Assembly (NCBI GenBank): GCA_017469795.1
Contig: JAFUFT010000044.1
Location: 1-40,863, forward strand
Source: Oscillospiraceae bacterium
GTDB taxonomy: Bacteria > Bacillota > Clostridia > Oscillospirales > Oscillospiraceae
Length of the DNA: 40,863 bases
Direction of reading: 5' to 3'
Below are positions 31,965-39,412 of this stretch, piece after piece. Position 1 is the first letter of the stretch; every line of letters begins with the position of its first letter. The notes beneath the pieces are model-generated. The model searched no databases. It was not told the DNA's origin and was given only the letters and a program-made list of their open reading frames with translations. Position numbers and translations under genes: made by a program.

Positions 31965-33146
31965 ATGAAAAAGATTCTCGCGCTTGTTTTGACTCTCGCG
32001 ATGGTGCTTTCCCTGGCCGCCTGCGGCGCAGGTGCCGCCCCCGCTGAGAGCGCAGCAGAGGCCGCCGGCTCCGCCGCCGCTTCCGCTGCTGAAGAAGCTG
32101 CCGCTCCCGCTGCGGACGGCGCCAAGACCGTCGGCATCGCGATGCCCACCAAGTCCCTGGAGCGGTGGAACCGCGACGGCGACTACCTGAAGGCTCAGTT
32201 CGAGGCCGCTGGCTACGCTGTTGAGCTGAAGTATTCCGACAACGACACCGACCAGCAGAACAACGACATCCAGGCTATGATCGCCGACAAGGTTGACGTG
32301 CTGATCATCGCCGCCATCGACGGCGACTCCCTGTCCCAGACTCTGGCTGACGCCAAGAGCGCCGGTATCCCCGTCATCGCTTATGACCGTCTGATCATGA
32401 ACACTGACGCCGTGAGCTACTACGTCTCCTTCGACAACTACACCGTCGGCGTCCTGCAGGGCGAGTTTGTCAAGAACGCTCTGGATCTGGACAACGCCGC
32501 CGGCCCCTTCAACATTGAGTTCACCGCCGGTGATCCCGCCGACAACAACGCCGGCTACTTCTTCAACGGCGCGTATGACACTCTGAAGCCCTACATCGAC
32601 GAAGGCAAGCTGGTCATTCCGTCCGGCAAGACCACCTTCGAGCAGGTCGCTACTCCCAGCTGGTCCACCGACACCGCTCTGGAGAACATGCAGAATACCC
32701 TGGCTTCCTACTACTCCGACGGCACTGTCCTGGACGTGGCTCTGTGCTCCAACGACTCCACCGCTCTGGGCGTTGCTCAGGCCATCACCTCTGACTATGC
32801 CGGCGGCAATGCCCCCATCGTCACCGGTCAGGACGGCGACATTGCCAACCTGCGGAACATCGTGGACGGCATCCAGACCATGACCGTTTACAAGAATGTC
32901 TCTGACGAGGCGGGCGTCACCCTGGATGTGGCCAAGGCCATCCTGGAGGGCAAGACCCCCGACGGCACCCTGCAGCTGTCTGCTGAGGCCGCTTACGACA
33001 CCTCTTCCTACGACAACGGCACTGGCATCATCCCCTCCTTCCTGCTGGTTCCCTGGACTGTGACCAAGGACGACCTGCAGAAGCTGGTGGACACCGGCCT
33101 GTATCAGTGGGATTCCGAGAACAAGTATCTCGAGTCTGTCGGCTAA
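31965..33146 (+). CDS. ChvE-like monosaccharide-binding lipoprotein
   Basis: Extracytoplasmic receptor of a sugar ABC importer, 393 residues. Lipoprotein signal peptide with lipobox LAAC (Cys20), an Ala/Glu-rich linker (about 24-50), then a type I periplasmic-binding fold beginning KTVGIAMPTKSLERWNRDG. The segment QQNNDIQAMIADKVDVLIIAAIDGDSL and the later CSNDSTALGVAQAI are typical of the ChvE/XylF group in multiple-monosaccharide transporters. The ATG at 31965 follows GGAGG at a good distance; an earlier ATG at 31960 is out of frame. Codon use is highly biased, so expression is probably high. A strong hairpin follows before the ATPase gene, favouring excess receptor over transporter. Confidence 0.93.
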   Translation: MKKILALVLTLAMVLSLAACGAGAAPAESAAEAAGSAAASAAEEAAAPAADGAKTVGIAMPTKSLERWNRDGDYLKAQFEAAGYAVELKYSDNDTDQQNNDIQAMIADKVDVLIIAAIDGDSLSQTLADAKSAGIPVIAYDRLIMNTDAVSYYVSFDNYTVGVLQGEFVKNALDLDNAAGPFNIEFTAGDPADNNAGYFFNGAYDTLKPYIDEGKLVIPSGKTTFEQVATPSWSTDTALENMQNTLASYYSDGTVLDVALCSNDSTALGVAQAITSDYAGGNAPIVTGQDGDIANLRNIVDGIQTMTVYKNVSDEAGVTLDVAKAILEGKTPDGTLQLSAEAAYDTSSYDNGTGIIPSFLLVPWTVTKDDLQKLVDTGLYQWDSENKYLESVG

Positions 33147-33169
33147 TCTCCCATAATTTCAAACCGCAA

Positions 33170-33199
33170 GGAGGGGCGGGGTTTCGGCCCCGCTCCTCC
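33170..33199 (+). other. Intercistronic hairpin between receptor and ATPase genes
   Basis: 12-bp stem with one G-U: GGAGGGGCGGGG (33170-33181) and CCCCGCTCCTCC (33188-33199), loop TTTCGG, then a weak T-tract (CATTTTAT). Probably a partial terminator or 3'-end stabiliser that raises receptor mRNA over the downstream genes. Confidence 0.75.
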
Positions 33200-33283
33200 T
33201 CATTTTATCCAGCGACTGTGCCGCTGCATTTTTCTGTCTTGGCGGATTCTACAGGCGCAGGATCGGTAAGGAGGTAACATATT

Positions 33284-34819
33284 TTGGCGGATCATATCCT
33301 GGTGATGAAGAACATCACCAAAGAATTCCCGGGCGTCAAAGCCCTGGATAACGTCAATCTGGAGGTGGAACGGGGAGAGATTCACGCGCTGGTCGGCGAG
33401 AACGGCGCCGGTAAATCCACGCTGATGAACGTTCTGAGCGGAACTTATCCCTACGGCACCTACACCGGCGATATCATCTACAACGGTGAGGAGTGCCAGT
33501 TCAAAACTCTCCGGGACAGCGAGGAAAAAGGAATCGTCATTATTCATCAGGAGCTGGCCCTGATTCCGGAGCTCTCCATTGGCGAGAATATGTTCCTGGG
33601 CAACGAGCGGAAAGGCCGCTTCGGCATCGACTGGGACCGCACCTACCATGAGGCGGAAGAGCATATGAAACAGGTGGGCCTGAAGGACGAGGCCACCACG
33701 CTGATCAAGGATATCGGCACCGGCAAACAGCAGCTGGTGGAGATCGCGAAGGCTCTCTCCAAGAACGTGAAGCTGCTGATCCTGGACGAACCCACCTCCT
33801 CCCTGAACGAGGAGGACTCCCGGATGCTGCTGAATCTGCTGCTGGACTTCAAGAAGCAGGGCATGACATCCATCATCATCTCTCACAAGCTCAATGAGAT
33901 CGCCTATGTGGCGGACAAGATCACCGTCCTCCGGGACGGCGCCACCATTGAAACCATCGACAACGCCAATCGGGACATCGACGAGGACCGTATCATTCAG
34001 GGCATGGTAGGCCGGGAGCTTTCTGACCGGTATCCCGCCCGGGAGCACCACATATCCGATGAGATCGGTATGGAAGTCCGGAACTGGAACGTCTACCATC
34101 CTATCTACACGGAGAAAAAGGTGGTCAACGACGTCTCCTTCAACGTCCACAAGGGCGAGATCGTCGGATTCTCCGGACTGCAGGGCGCCGGACGCACGGA
34201 GCTGGCCATGTCCATCTTCGGCAAGTCCTACGGGACCAACATCTCCGGTACATTGATCATCGGCGGCAAGGAATACGACCTGAAGAACGCCCGCGGCGCC
34301 ATTGAGGCTGGCCTGGCCTATGTGACCGAGGACCGGAAGGGCAACGGGCTGGTGCTGGCGGACACCATCGCCATCAACAACACCATGGCCCGGCTGGAAA
34401 AGGTATGCAACCGCGGCGTCATTGACGTGGACCAGGAAAACGCCGTCGCGGAGGACTATAAAGAAAAGCTCCGCACCAAGACGCCTACGGTCCAGCAGTC
34501 TGTGGGCAATCTCTCCGGCGGAAACCAGCAGAAGGTGCTTTTGTCCAAATGGATGTTCGCGGACCCTGAGGTTCTGATTCTGGACGAACCCACCCGCGGC
34601 ATCGACGTGGGTGCCAAGTATGAGATCTACTGCATCATGAACGATCTGGTTGCCCAGGGCAAATCCGTGGTCATGATCTCTTCGGAGATGCCGGAACTGC
34701 TGGGCATGTGCGACCGGATCTACGTGATGAACGAGGGCGACATGGTGGCGGAAATGCCCGCCTCCGAAGCCACCCAGGAAAAGATCATGGCGGCGATCCT
34801 GAAATCCGACAAGAAATAA
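33284..34819 (+). CDS. Monosaccharide ABC transporter ATPase (MmsA/GguA-like)
   Basis: 511 residues with two fused ABC domains. Domain 1: Walker [10 protein letters not shown] at 38-46, Walker [12 protein letters not shown]. Domain 2: degenerate Walker [10 protein letters not shown], signature LSGGNQQKV, Walker [14 protein letters not shown] degenerate second site is normal for this sugar subfamily (RbsA, XylG, MglA, GguA). TTG start 33284 behind GGAGG. Next in the operon is the permease, 23 bases on. Confidence 0.95.
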   Translation: MADHILVMKNITKEFPGVKALDNVNLEVERGEIHALVGENGAGKSTLMNVLSGTYPYGTYTGDIIYNGEECQFKTLRDSEEKGIVIIHQELALIPELSIGENMFLGNERKGRFGIDWDRTYHEAEEHMKQVGLKDEATTLIKDIGTGKQQLVEIAKALSKNVKLLILDEPTSSLNEEDSRMLLNLLLDFKKQGMTSIIISHKLNEIAYVADKITVLRDGATIETIDNANRDIDEDRIIQGMVGRELSDRYPAREHHISDEIGMEVRNWNVYHPIYTEKKVVNDVSFNVHKGEIVGFSGLQGAGRTELAMSIFGKSYGTNISGTLIIGGKEYDLKNARGAIEAGLAYVTEDRKGNGLVLADTIAINNTMARLEKVCNRGVIDVDQENAVAEDYKEKLRTKTPTVQQSVGNLSGGNQQKVLLSKWMFADPEVLILDEPTRGIDVGAKYEIYCIMNDLVAQGKSVVMISSEMPELLGMCDRIYVMNEGDMVAEMPASEATQEKIMAAILKSDKK

Positions 34820-34842
34820 TCTGTGAGGGAGTGTAACTAGTA

Positions 34843-36003
34843 ATGAACGCAAAGACCCTACTCAAAAAATATACCATGGTCATCGCGCTGGTGGTCGTCT
34901 TTATTCTCTTTGCGATCCTGACCGGTGGCCGGCTGCTCTATCCCCAGAACATGTCCAACCTGCTGCTGCAGAACGCTTACGTGCTGGTCATGGCCTGCGG
35001 CATGCTGCTTTGCATCCTGACCGGCGGTAACATCGACCTGTCCGTCGGTTCCACCGTCTGCCTGGTGGGCGCCGTGGCTGCGCAGCTTCTGGCTGCCGGG
35101 CTGCCCGCCATTCCCGTGATTCTCCTCGGCCTGGTCATCGCCTGCATCATCGGCGTCTGGCAGGGCTTCTGGATCGGCAACATCCATATCCCGCCCTTTA
35201 TCTGCACCCTGTCCGGCATGTTCCTGTTCCGCGGCCTGGGCCGTGCGATCCTGGGCTCCAAGACGGTCTCCATCAACAACCAGACCTTCCTGAACATCTT
35301 CGCCTCCTACATCAACATCCCCGGTGTGGACAGCGGTGACGTGAAGTGGTCCGCCTTTGCTGTGGGTGTCATCGTTGCTGTGGGACTGCTGGTCTTTACC
35401 GCCATGAATCGGGCCAAGAAGGCCGCGAAGGGCTACAAGCAGGCCTCCGCTGTCTCCGAGTTCGCCAAGATCGTTGTCATCGATGCGCTGGTGCTGGCCT
35501 ACACCTGGAAGCTGGCCCACTATAAAGGCATCCCCGTCATGGCGCTGTGGGTGCTGGCAGTGGTGTTCATCTATGCCTTCATCACCTCCAAGACCGCCTT
35601 CGGCCGCTACTTCTATGCGGTGGGCGGCAACGAGAAGGCCACCAAGCTCTCCGGCATCGACACCGAGAAGGTCTACTTCATGGCATATCTGTCCATGTCC
35701 ATTCTGGCTGGTCTGTCCGGCCTGCTGATGGCCGCCCGGATCGGCTCTGTCAACGGCGACACCGGCACCTCCTTTGAGATGGACGCCATTGGCTCCTGCT
35801 TCATCGGCGGCGCTTCCGCCTACGGCGGCTCCGGCACGGTGGGCGGCATCATGGTCGGCGCCATTCTGCTGGGCGTCATCAACCAGGGCATGAGCATCAT
35901 CGGCCTGGACAACAACTGGCAGTATGTGGTCAAGGGCGCGGTCCTTCTGGTGGCCGTTATCTTTGACGTGGTCTCCAACCACAAGACCGGCAAGGCCGGC
36001 TGA
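34843..36003 (+). CDS. Monosaccharide ABC transporter permease (GguB-like)
   Basis: 386-residue polytopic membrane protein of the BPD_transp_2 group, with about ten hydrophobic segments. GGNIDLSVGS and the C-terminal GSCFIGGASAYGGSGTVGGIMVGA region are signature segments of RbsC/XylH/GguB permeases, which pair with a double-ABC ATPase and a ChvE-type receptor. The ATG at 34843 follows GAGGGAG. The set of receptor, ATPase and permease is complete. Confidence 0.95.
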   Translation: MNAKTLLKKYTMVIALVVVFILFAILTGGRLLYPQNMSNLLLQNAYVLVMACGMLLCILTGGNIDLSVGSTVCLVGAVAAQLLAAGLPAIPVILLGLVIACIIGVWQGFWIGNIHIPPFICTLSGMFLFRGLGRAILGSKTVSINNQTFLNIFASYINIPGVDSGDVKWSAFAVGVIVAVGLLVFTAMNRAKKAAKGYKQASAVSEFAKIVVIDALVLAYTWKLAHYKGIPVMALWVLAVVFIYAFITSKTAFGRYFYAVGGNEKATKLSGIDTEKVYFMAYLSMSILAGLSGLLMAARIGSVNGDTGTSFEMDAIGSCFIGGASAYGGSGTVGGIMVGAILLGVINQGMSIIGLDNNWQYVVKGAVLLVAVIFDVVSNHKTGKAG

Positions 36004-36064
36004 TTTCCAGAACAACACGGAGGCCAGGCAACTGGCCTCCGTCCTTTTAAAGGCGGGAACTCCA

Positions 36065-36406
36065 ATGGACAACAAATTCGAATACGACATTCAAAAGCGC
36101 GCCAAAGCAGGCACCCGGGCCACGCTCCGGGCCGTGGTGTCGCTGTACCTGATCTATATGGCCTATCTGATCGTCAAGGCTCTGGGAAAGGATTCCCCCA
36201 TTCCACTGCCTGTGGGATATGGGATCGCAGGCATATTTGTGGCCGCAGGGATTGCCTTCGGCGTGTATACCTACCGGCGTTACCGGATCGACCTGGCGGA
36301 CGCCAAGTTGACGCCCAAGGACCCGGAAGCGTCTGAGATCCCCGAGTCCACGGAAGGATCGGACGAACCGGAACAGGAGGAAACGACGCATGACACAGAC
36401 GCTTGA
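36065..36406 (+). CDS. Small unknown membrane protein
   Basis: 113 residues, not recognised. Two hydrophobic segments (about 23-42, LRAVVSLYLIYMAYLIVKAL, and about 55-72, YGIAGIFVAAGIAFGVYTY), then a short basic turn and a long acidic tail (DPEASEIPESTEGSDEPEQEE). Ribosome site weak (GGCGGGA). It lies 61 bases after the permease in the same direction and overlaps the next gene by 17 bases, so those two are coupled. Membership in the transporter operon is possible. Confidence 0.7.
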   Translation: MDNKFEYDIQKRAKAGTRATLRAVVSLYLIYMAYLIVKALGKDSPIPLPVGYGIAGIFVAAGIAFGVYTYRRYRIDLADAKLTPKDPEASEIPESTEGSDEPEQEETTHDTDA

Positions 36407-36824
36407 CCAGGTAAAGGCGCTCTATGAGCGCTATACGGAACAGGCCACGGCACTGGAACAGAACCGGAAAATCGGCGAGGGTCTGCTCGGCTTTGGCAAG
36501 AAACCGGCAGACGATCCCTGCCACATGCAGTTTGCCGAGGAACTTGCCGCCCTGCTCCGCACCTTCGCGGCGGAGGTGCCGGATTCCTTCCAAGCAACGC
36601 AGATTTCGGAATATGTGTTCCGCGCCCAGTCGGAATACCGGCAAATCCTCAGTATTTACTGGATGCTCTCCGCTGTGCACGGCGCAGTGGAACCCCTGAT
36701 CCCCTGCCTTTCAGACGAGGACGCCCGGCGGCTCCTTGCTCTGTATGACAAGGAGGTCCCGCGCCGGGAACGGCTCCCGGTCCAGAAACAGATTTACAAA
36801 CTGCTGAAAAAACAGTGCCGCTGA
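36390..36824 (+). CDS. Unknown small cytoplasmic protein
   Basis: 144 residues, no signal peptide or TM segment; mostly helical composition (LDQVKALYERYTEQATALEQNRKIGEGLLG, EELAALLRTFAAEV). Family not recognised. It starts at ATG 36390 behind AGGAGG, within the acidic tail of the preceding gene, and is followed by a hairpin with a T-run. The overlap suggests a functional pair with the membrane protein. Confidence 0.72.
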   Translation: MTQTLDQVKALYERYTEQATALEQNRKIGEGLLGFGKKPADDPCHMQFAEELAALLRTFAAEVPDSFQATQISEYVFRAQSEYRQILSIYWMLSAVHGAVEPLIPCLSDEDARRLLALYDKEVPRRERLPVQKQIYKLLKKQCR

Positions 36825-36850
36825 ACCGGGCCCCGCAGGGTCCGGTTTTC
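36824..36850 (+). terminator. Terminator after the unknown gene pair
   Basis: AACCGG-CCC stem with GGG-CCGGTT, one internal mismatch, loop CGCA, then TTTTC. Confidence 0.75.
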
Positions 36851-36923
36851 TTCGCCGTTTCTCCTTGAAATACACACGTTTTTTTCACAAAAATCCCGCC
36901 TGGATTCTGGCTATTGTGCACGA

Positions 36924-36952
36924 TTGACAGGCTTTGGGGCAAATTTTATAAT
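36924..36952 (+). promoter_or_regulatory. Perfect consensus sigma-A promoter of the lipoprotein gene
   Basis: TTGACA (36924-36929), exactly 17 bases, TATAAT (36947-36952): a full match to both hexamers and spacing. Confidence 0.92.
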
Positions 36953-36955
36953 TTG

Positions 36956-36983
36956 TTTTATGGCAGTCCCAGCTGCCATAAAA
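36956..36983 (+). other. 5'-terminal hairpin of the lipoprotein mRNA
   Basis: 11-bp perfect stem TTTTATGGCAG / CTGCCATAAAA, loop TCCCAG. It begins 3 bases after the minus-10, at the expected mRNA 5' end, and ends shortly before the ribosome site. No T-run; likely an mRNA stabiliser. Confidence 0.65.
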
Positions 36984-37008
36984 TCCAATGCAAGAGGAGG
37001 AAATGAAA

Positions 37009-37620
37009 ATGAAAATGAGAACTCTGGCGCTTATGCTGACAGTATGCCTCATCGCCGGTCTTTTCGCCGCCTGCGGCAGCGCTCCGGCGGCGTCTTCGTC
37101 TGCCCCTGCCTCAGATTCTGCTGTGGAAGCGCCGGCTGAAGCGCCTGCCGCTCCGACCGCAGAAGCGGCGCCTGAGGCACCCGCTTCTGCAGCGGAACCT
37201 GAAGCTTCCGCTGCGGAAGCCGGAGAGCCTGCGGAACCGGCCGGCGGTCCCTGCACCGTAACATTCCCCGACGGCCAGACCTTTGAGGCCACCGTGGGTG
37301 AGGACTTCGTGTTCTTCATCCAGTGCGACGCTCCCGGCGATATGGGCCAGCCCTTGGAAGGCGAAGAGGGCGCCGGCGTCACCGTCTCCGATGGAACCGT
37401 CTCCTACTCCAACGTGGGACTCGGCGGCCCCTACTCCTACCCCACCAGCGAACTGGTGACCGTCTCCGGCTTCACCGGCGACTTTGAGATCACCTTCGCC
37501 GAGGCCGTCACCTTCATGGACGCCACCTACACCATCTACACCGACGAGCAGGACATCGCCGACGCCATTGCCTTTGCCGAGGCAATGGCCGCCCAGATGG
37601 CCGAAAACCCCATGCCCTAA
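37009..37620 (+). CDS. Secreted lipoprotein of unknown function, Ala/Glu/Pro-rich linker
   Basis: 203 residues from ATG 37009; ATGs at 36988, 37003 and 37015 are alternatives, but 37009 is 8 bases after AGGAGG. Lipobox LFAAC (Cys22), a low-complexity linker rich in Ala, Glu and Pro (about 24-82), then a roughly 120-residue mainly beta domain (CTVTFPDGQTFEATVGEDFVFFIQCD, EGAGVTVSDGTVSYSNVGLGG) and an acidic helical tail. Domain not recognised. The perfect promoter and 5' hairpin suggest a very abundant surface lipoprotein. Confidence 0.85.
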   Translation: MKMRTLALMLTVCLIAGLFAACGSAPAASSSAPASDSAVEAPAEAPAAPTAEAAPEAPASAAEPEASAAEAGEPAEPAGGPCTVTFPDGQTFEATVGEDFVFFIQCDAPGDMGQPLEGEEGAGVTVSDGTVSYSNVGLGGPYSYPTSELVTVSGFTGDFEITFAEAVTFMDATYTIYTDEQDIADAIAFAEAMAAQMAENPMP

Positions 37621-37628
37621 GCTCTGGC

Positions 37629-37662
37629 GGGACAGTCCCACAAAGGACTGTCCCGTTTTTTT
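37629..37662 (+). terminator. Terminator of the lipoprotein gene
   Basis: 10-bp stem GGGACAGTCC/GGACTGTCCC, 6-base loop, then seven T. Confidence 0.92.
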
Positions 37663-37676
37663 GCCCCACAGCGCCC

Positions 37677-37705
37677 TTGCAAGTTTTGTTCCCGTATGGT
37701 AAGGT
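37677..37705 (+). promoter_or_regulatory. Promoter of the XRE regulator gene
   Basis: TTGCAA (37677-37682), 17-base spacer, TAAGGT (37700-37705); minus-10 is poor. Confidence 0.45.
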
Positions 37706-37728
37706 AGAACCCGTAAGGAGGGATTTCT

Positions 37729-38151
37729 ATGTCCAAAAAAGTAGGCACTCTGATCAGAGAGGCAAGGACCAACGCCGGAATGACCCAGGAACAGCTGGCG
37801 CGGAAAGTGCGGAACTGTTCCGCATCGGATATCAGCAAGGCCGAACGCGGAGAGAAGGACCTGACCCAGGATCAGCTCAAGCAGATCGCAAAGGCCACCG
37901 GCGTCACCCAGACCTCCCTGCTCACCGCCGCCAAAGGCGGGACCTCGTCGGGGAGAAAGACGTCCTCCTCCGGCGCGTCAAAATCCTCCATGCAGGTCAC
38001 CGCCACGGAGCGCCGGCTGGTGGAGCTGTACCGGGCGGCGGACTCCGGGACCAAGAAGGCAGCCATGAAGGTCCTCCGGGGGGAAGAAGCGGAAGTATTT
38101 GTGGAGAGCATTCTGGGCGGAGCCATTGGCGCCATCACCGGCAAGAAATAG
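37729..38151 (+). CDS. XRE family helix-turn-helix regulator
   Basis: 140 residues. The Cro/CI-type HTH occupies about 5-62 (LIREARTNAGMTQEQLARKV, ASDISKAERGEKDLT). A Ser/Gly/Lys-rich linker (about 67-88) leads to a short helical C-terminal part (ERRLVELYRAADSGTKKAAMKVL). No sensor or peptidase domain. ATG 37729 behind AAGGAGGG. It stands alone between the lipoprotein terminator and the asnA promoter; target unknown. Confidence 0.9.
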   Translation: MSKKVGTLIREARTNAGMTQEQLARKVRNCSASDISKAERGEKDLTQDQLKQIAKATGVTQTSLLTAAKGGTSSGRKTSSSGASKSSMQVTATERRLVELYRAADSGTKKAAMKVLRGEEAEVFVESILGGAIGAITGKK

Positions 38152-38202
38152 CGCCGCCTCAGGTTTTTGCAAGTTCGCCCGTTAAAAAATTCAATTTTAT
38201 AC

Positions 38203-38231
38203 TTGTACAACGGGGAAAAATCCATTATAGT
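38203..38231 (+). promoter_or_regulatory. asnA promoter
   Basis: TTGTAC (38203-38208), 17-base spacer, TATAGT (38226-38231). Confidence 0.7.
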
Positions 38232-38241
38232 ATACCTATCA

Positions 38242-38286
38242 TCCTGCGCATCCCGCAGGACACACCCCTATAGAAAAGAGTGTCCT
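38242..38286 (+). promoter_or_regulatory. Mutually exclusive hairpins in the asnA leader
   Basis: Hairpin 1: TCCTGCG (38242-38248) with CGCAGGA (38254-38260). Hairpin 2: AGGACAC (38257-38263) with GTGTCCT (38280-38286), ending 1 base before the ATG and covering the only purine-rich stretch (AGAG). They share AGGA, so they cannot both form. Confidence 0.45.
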
Positions 38287-38287
38287 T

Positions 38288-39301
38288 ATGAGCAAATGTT
38301 TTATTCCGGAAGCCTATGCGCCCGCCCTCTCCGTCTATGACACCCAGCGGGCCATCGAATTCATCAAGCGCAATTTTCAGAGCAATCTCTGCCACGCGCT
38401 GAATCTCAAGCGAGTCTCCGCACCCCTGTTTGTGGAGGAGTCTTCCGGTTTGAACGACAACCTCAACGGCTATGAGCGGCCGGTATCCTTCGACGTCCCC
38501 GACGTGGGCTGCGAGGGCCAGGTGGTCCACTCTCTGGCCAAGTGGAAGCGCTACGCCCTCAAGCGGTACAATTTCTTTCCGGGCAACGGACTGGTCACCG
38601 ACATGAACGCCATCCGCCGGGACGAGGAGCTGGACAACATCCACTCGGTATATGTGGACCAGTGGGACTGGGAGAAGGTCATCACCCGGGAGGAACGGAC
38701 CCAGGACTATCTCAAAAAGACCGTTCAGGCCATTGTCAACGCCATCTACGTGACCAATGAGACCCTGAAGATCGAGTTCCCCCAGCTGCACACCGATCTG
38801 AGCCGGGAAGTGATCTTTGTTACGACCCAGGAGCTGGAGGACCGGTACCCGGAGCTCAGCGGCTCCCAACGGGAGACCGCGTTCCTGCAGGAGCATCGGA
38901 ACAGCGCTGTTTTCCTGATGCAGATCGGCGGAGCGCTCCGCTCCGGCAAGCCCCACGACGGCCGCGCGCCGGACTATGATGACTGGGCGCTCAACGGCGA
39001 CATTCTGTATTGGAACGATGTTCTGGGCCGGAGCTACGAAGTGTCCTCCATGGGTATCCGGGTGGACGAGGCGTCCATGGATCGCCAGCTCCGTCTGGCC
39101 GGATGCGACGACCGGCGCAGTCTGCCCTTCCACAAGGCCCTTCTCTCCGGCGAACTCCCCCTGACCATCGGCGGAGGCATCGGCCAGAGCCGGCTGTGTA
39201 TGCTGATGATGGGCTGCGCCCATATCGGCGAGGTCCAGTCTTCGGTCTGGGATCCGGAGACCCGCCGGGCCTGTGAGCAGGCCGGAATCATGCTGCTGTA
39301 A
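38288..39301 (+). CDS. asnA: Aspartate--ammonia ligase
   Basis: Makes asparagine from aspartate and ammonia with ATP, the glutamine-independent route. 337 residues, the family length; its fold is related to class II aminoacyl-tRNA synthetases. Seen: LKRVSAPLFVEESSGLNDNLNG, ERPVSFDVP, EVVHSLAKWKR-type segment (QVVHSLAKWKRYAL), MNAIRRDEELDNIHSVYVDQWDWEKVI, and GGGIGQSRLCMLMM near the C-terminus. ATG 38288 has no good Shine-Dalgarno site, only AGAG 8-11 bases upstream inside a hairpin, so translation may be controlled by leader folding. Confidence 0.96.
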   Translation: MSKCFIPEAYAPALSVYDTQRAIEFIKRNFQSNLCHALNLKRVSAPLFVEESSGLNDNLNGYERPVSFDVPDVGCEGQVVHSLAKWKRYALKRYNFFPGNGLVTDMNAIRRDEELDNIHSVYVDQWDWEKVITREERTQDYLKKTVQAIVNAIYVTNETLKIEFPQLHTDLSREVIFVTTQELEDRYPELSGSQRETAFLQEHRNSAVFLMQIGGALRSGKPHDGRAPDYDDWALNGDILYWNDVLGRSYEVSSMGIRVDEASMDRQLRLAGCDDRRSLPFHKALLSGELPLTIGGGIGQSRLCMLMMGCAHIGEVQSSVWDPETRRACEQAGIMLL

Positions 39302-39313
39302 TCCAATCTCCGC

Positions 39314-39342
39314 GGAACCGCCATTCCGGCGGTTCCTTTTTT
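39314..39342 (+). terminator. Terminator of asnA
   Basis: 9-bp stem GGAACCGCC/GGCGGTTCC, loop ATTCC, then six T. Confidence 0.92.
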
Positions 39343-39377
39343 CTCCCTGAATTGTATATTTTCTCCGTTCAGGCAAA

Positions 39378-39410
39378 CACTACCTGCGGAATCACATTTT
39401 GGAGGTAGTG
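39378..39410 (+). promoter_or_regulatory. Hairpin sequestering the Shine-Dalgarno site of the 39413 gene
   Basis: CACTACCT (39378-39385) pairs with AGGTAGTG (39403-39410), 8 bp. The right arm contains most of the GGAGG ribosome site, 3 bases from the ATG. A second pair CCTGAA/TTCAGG (39346-39351 with 39368-39373) lies upstream. No clear promoter found between the asnA terminator and this point. Confidence 0.5.
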
Positions 39411-39412
39411 AA

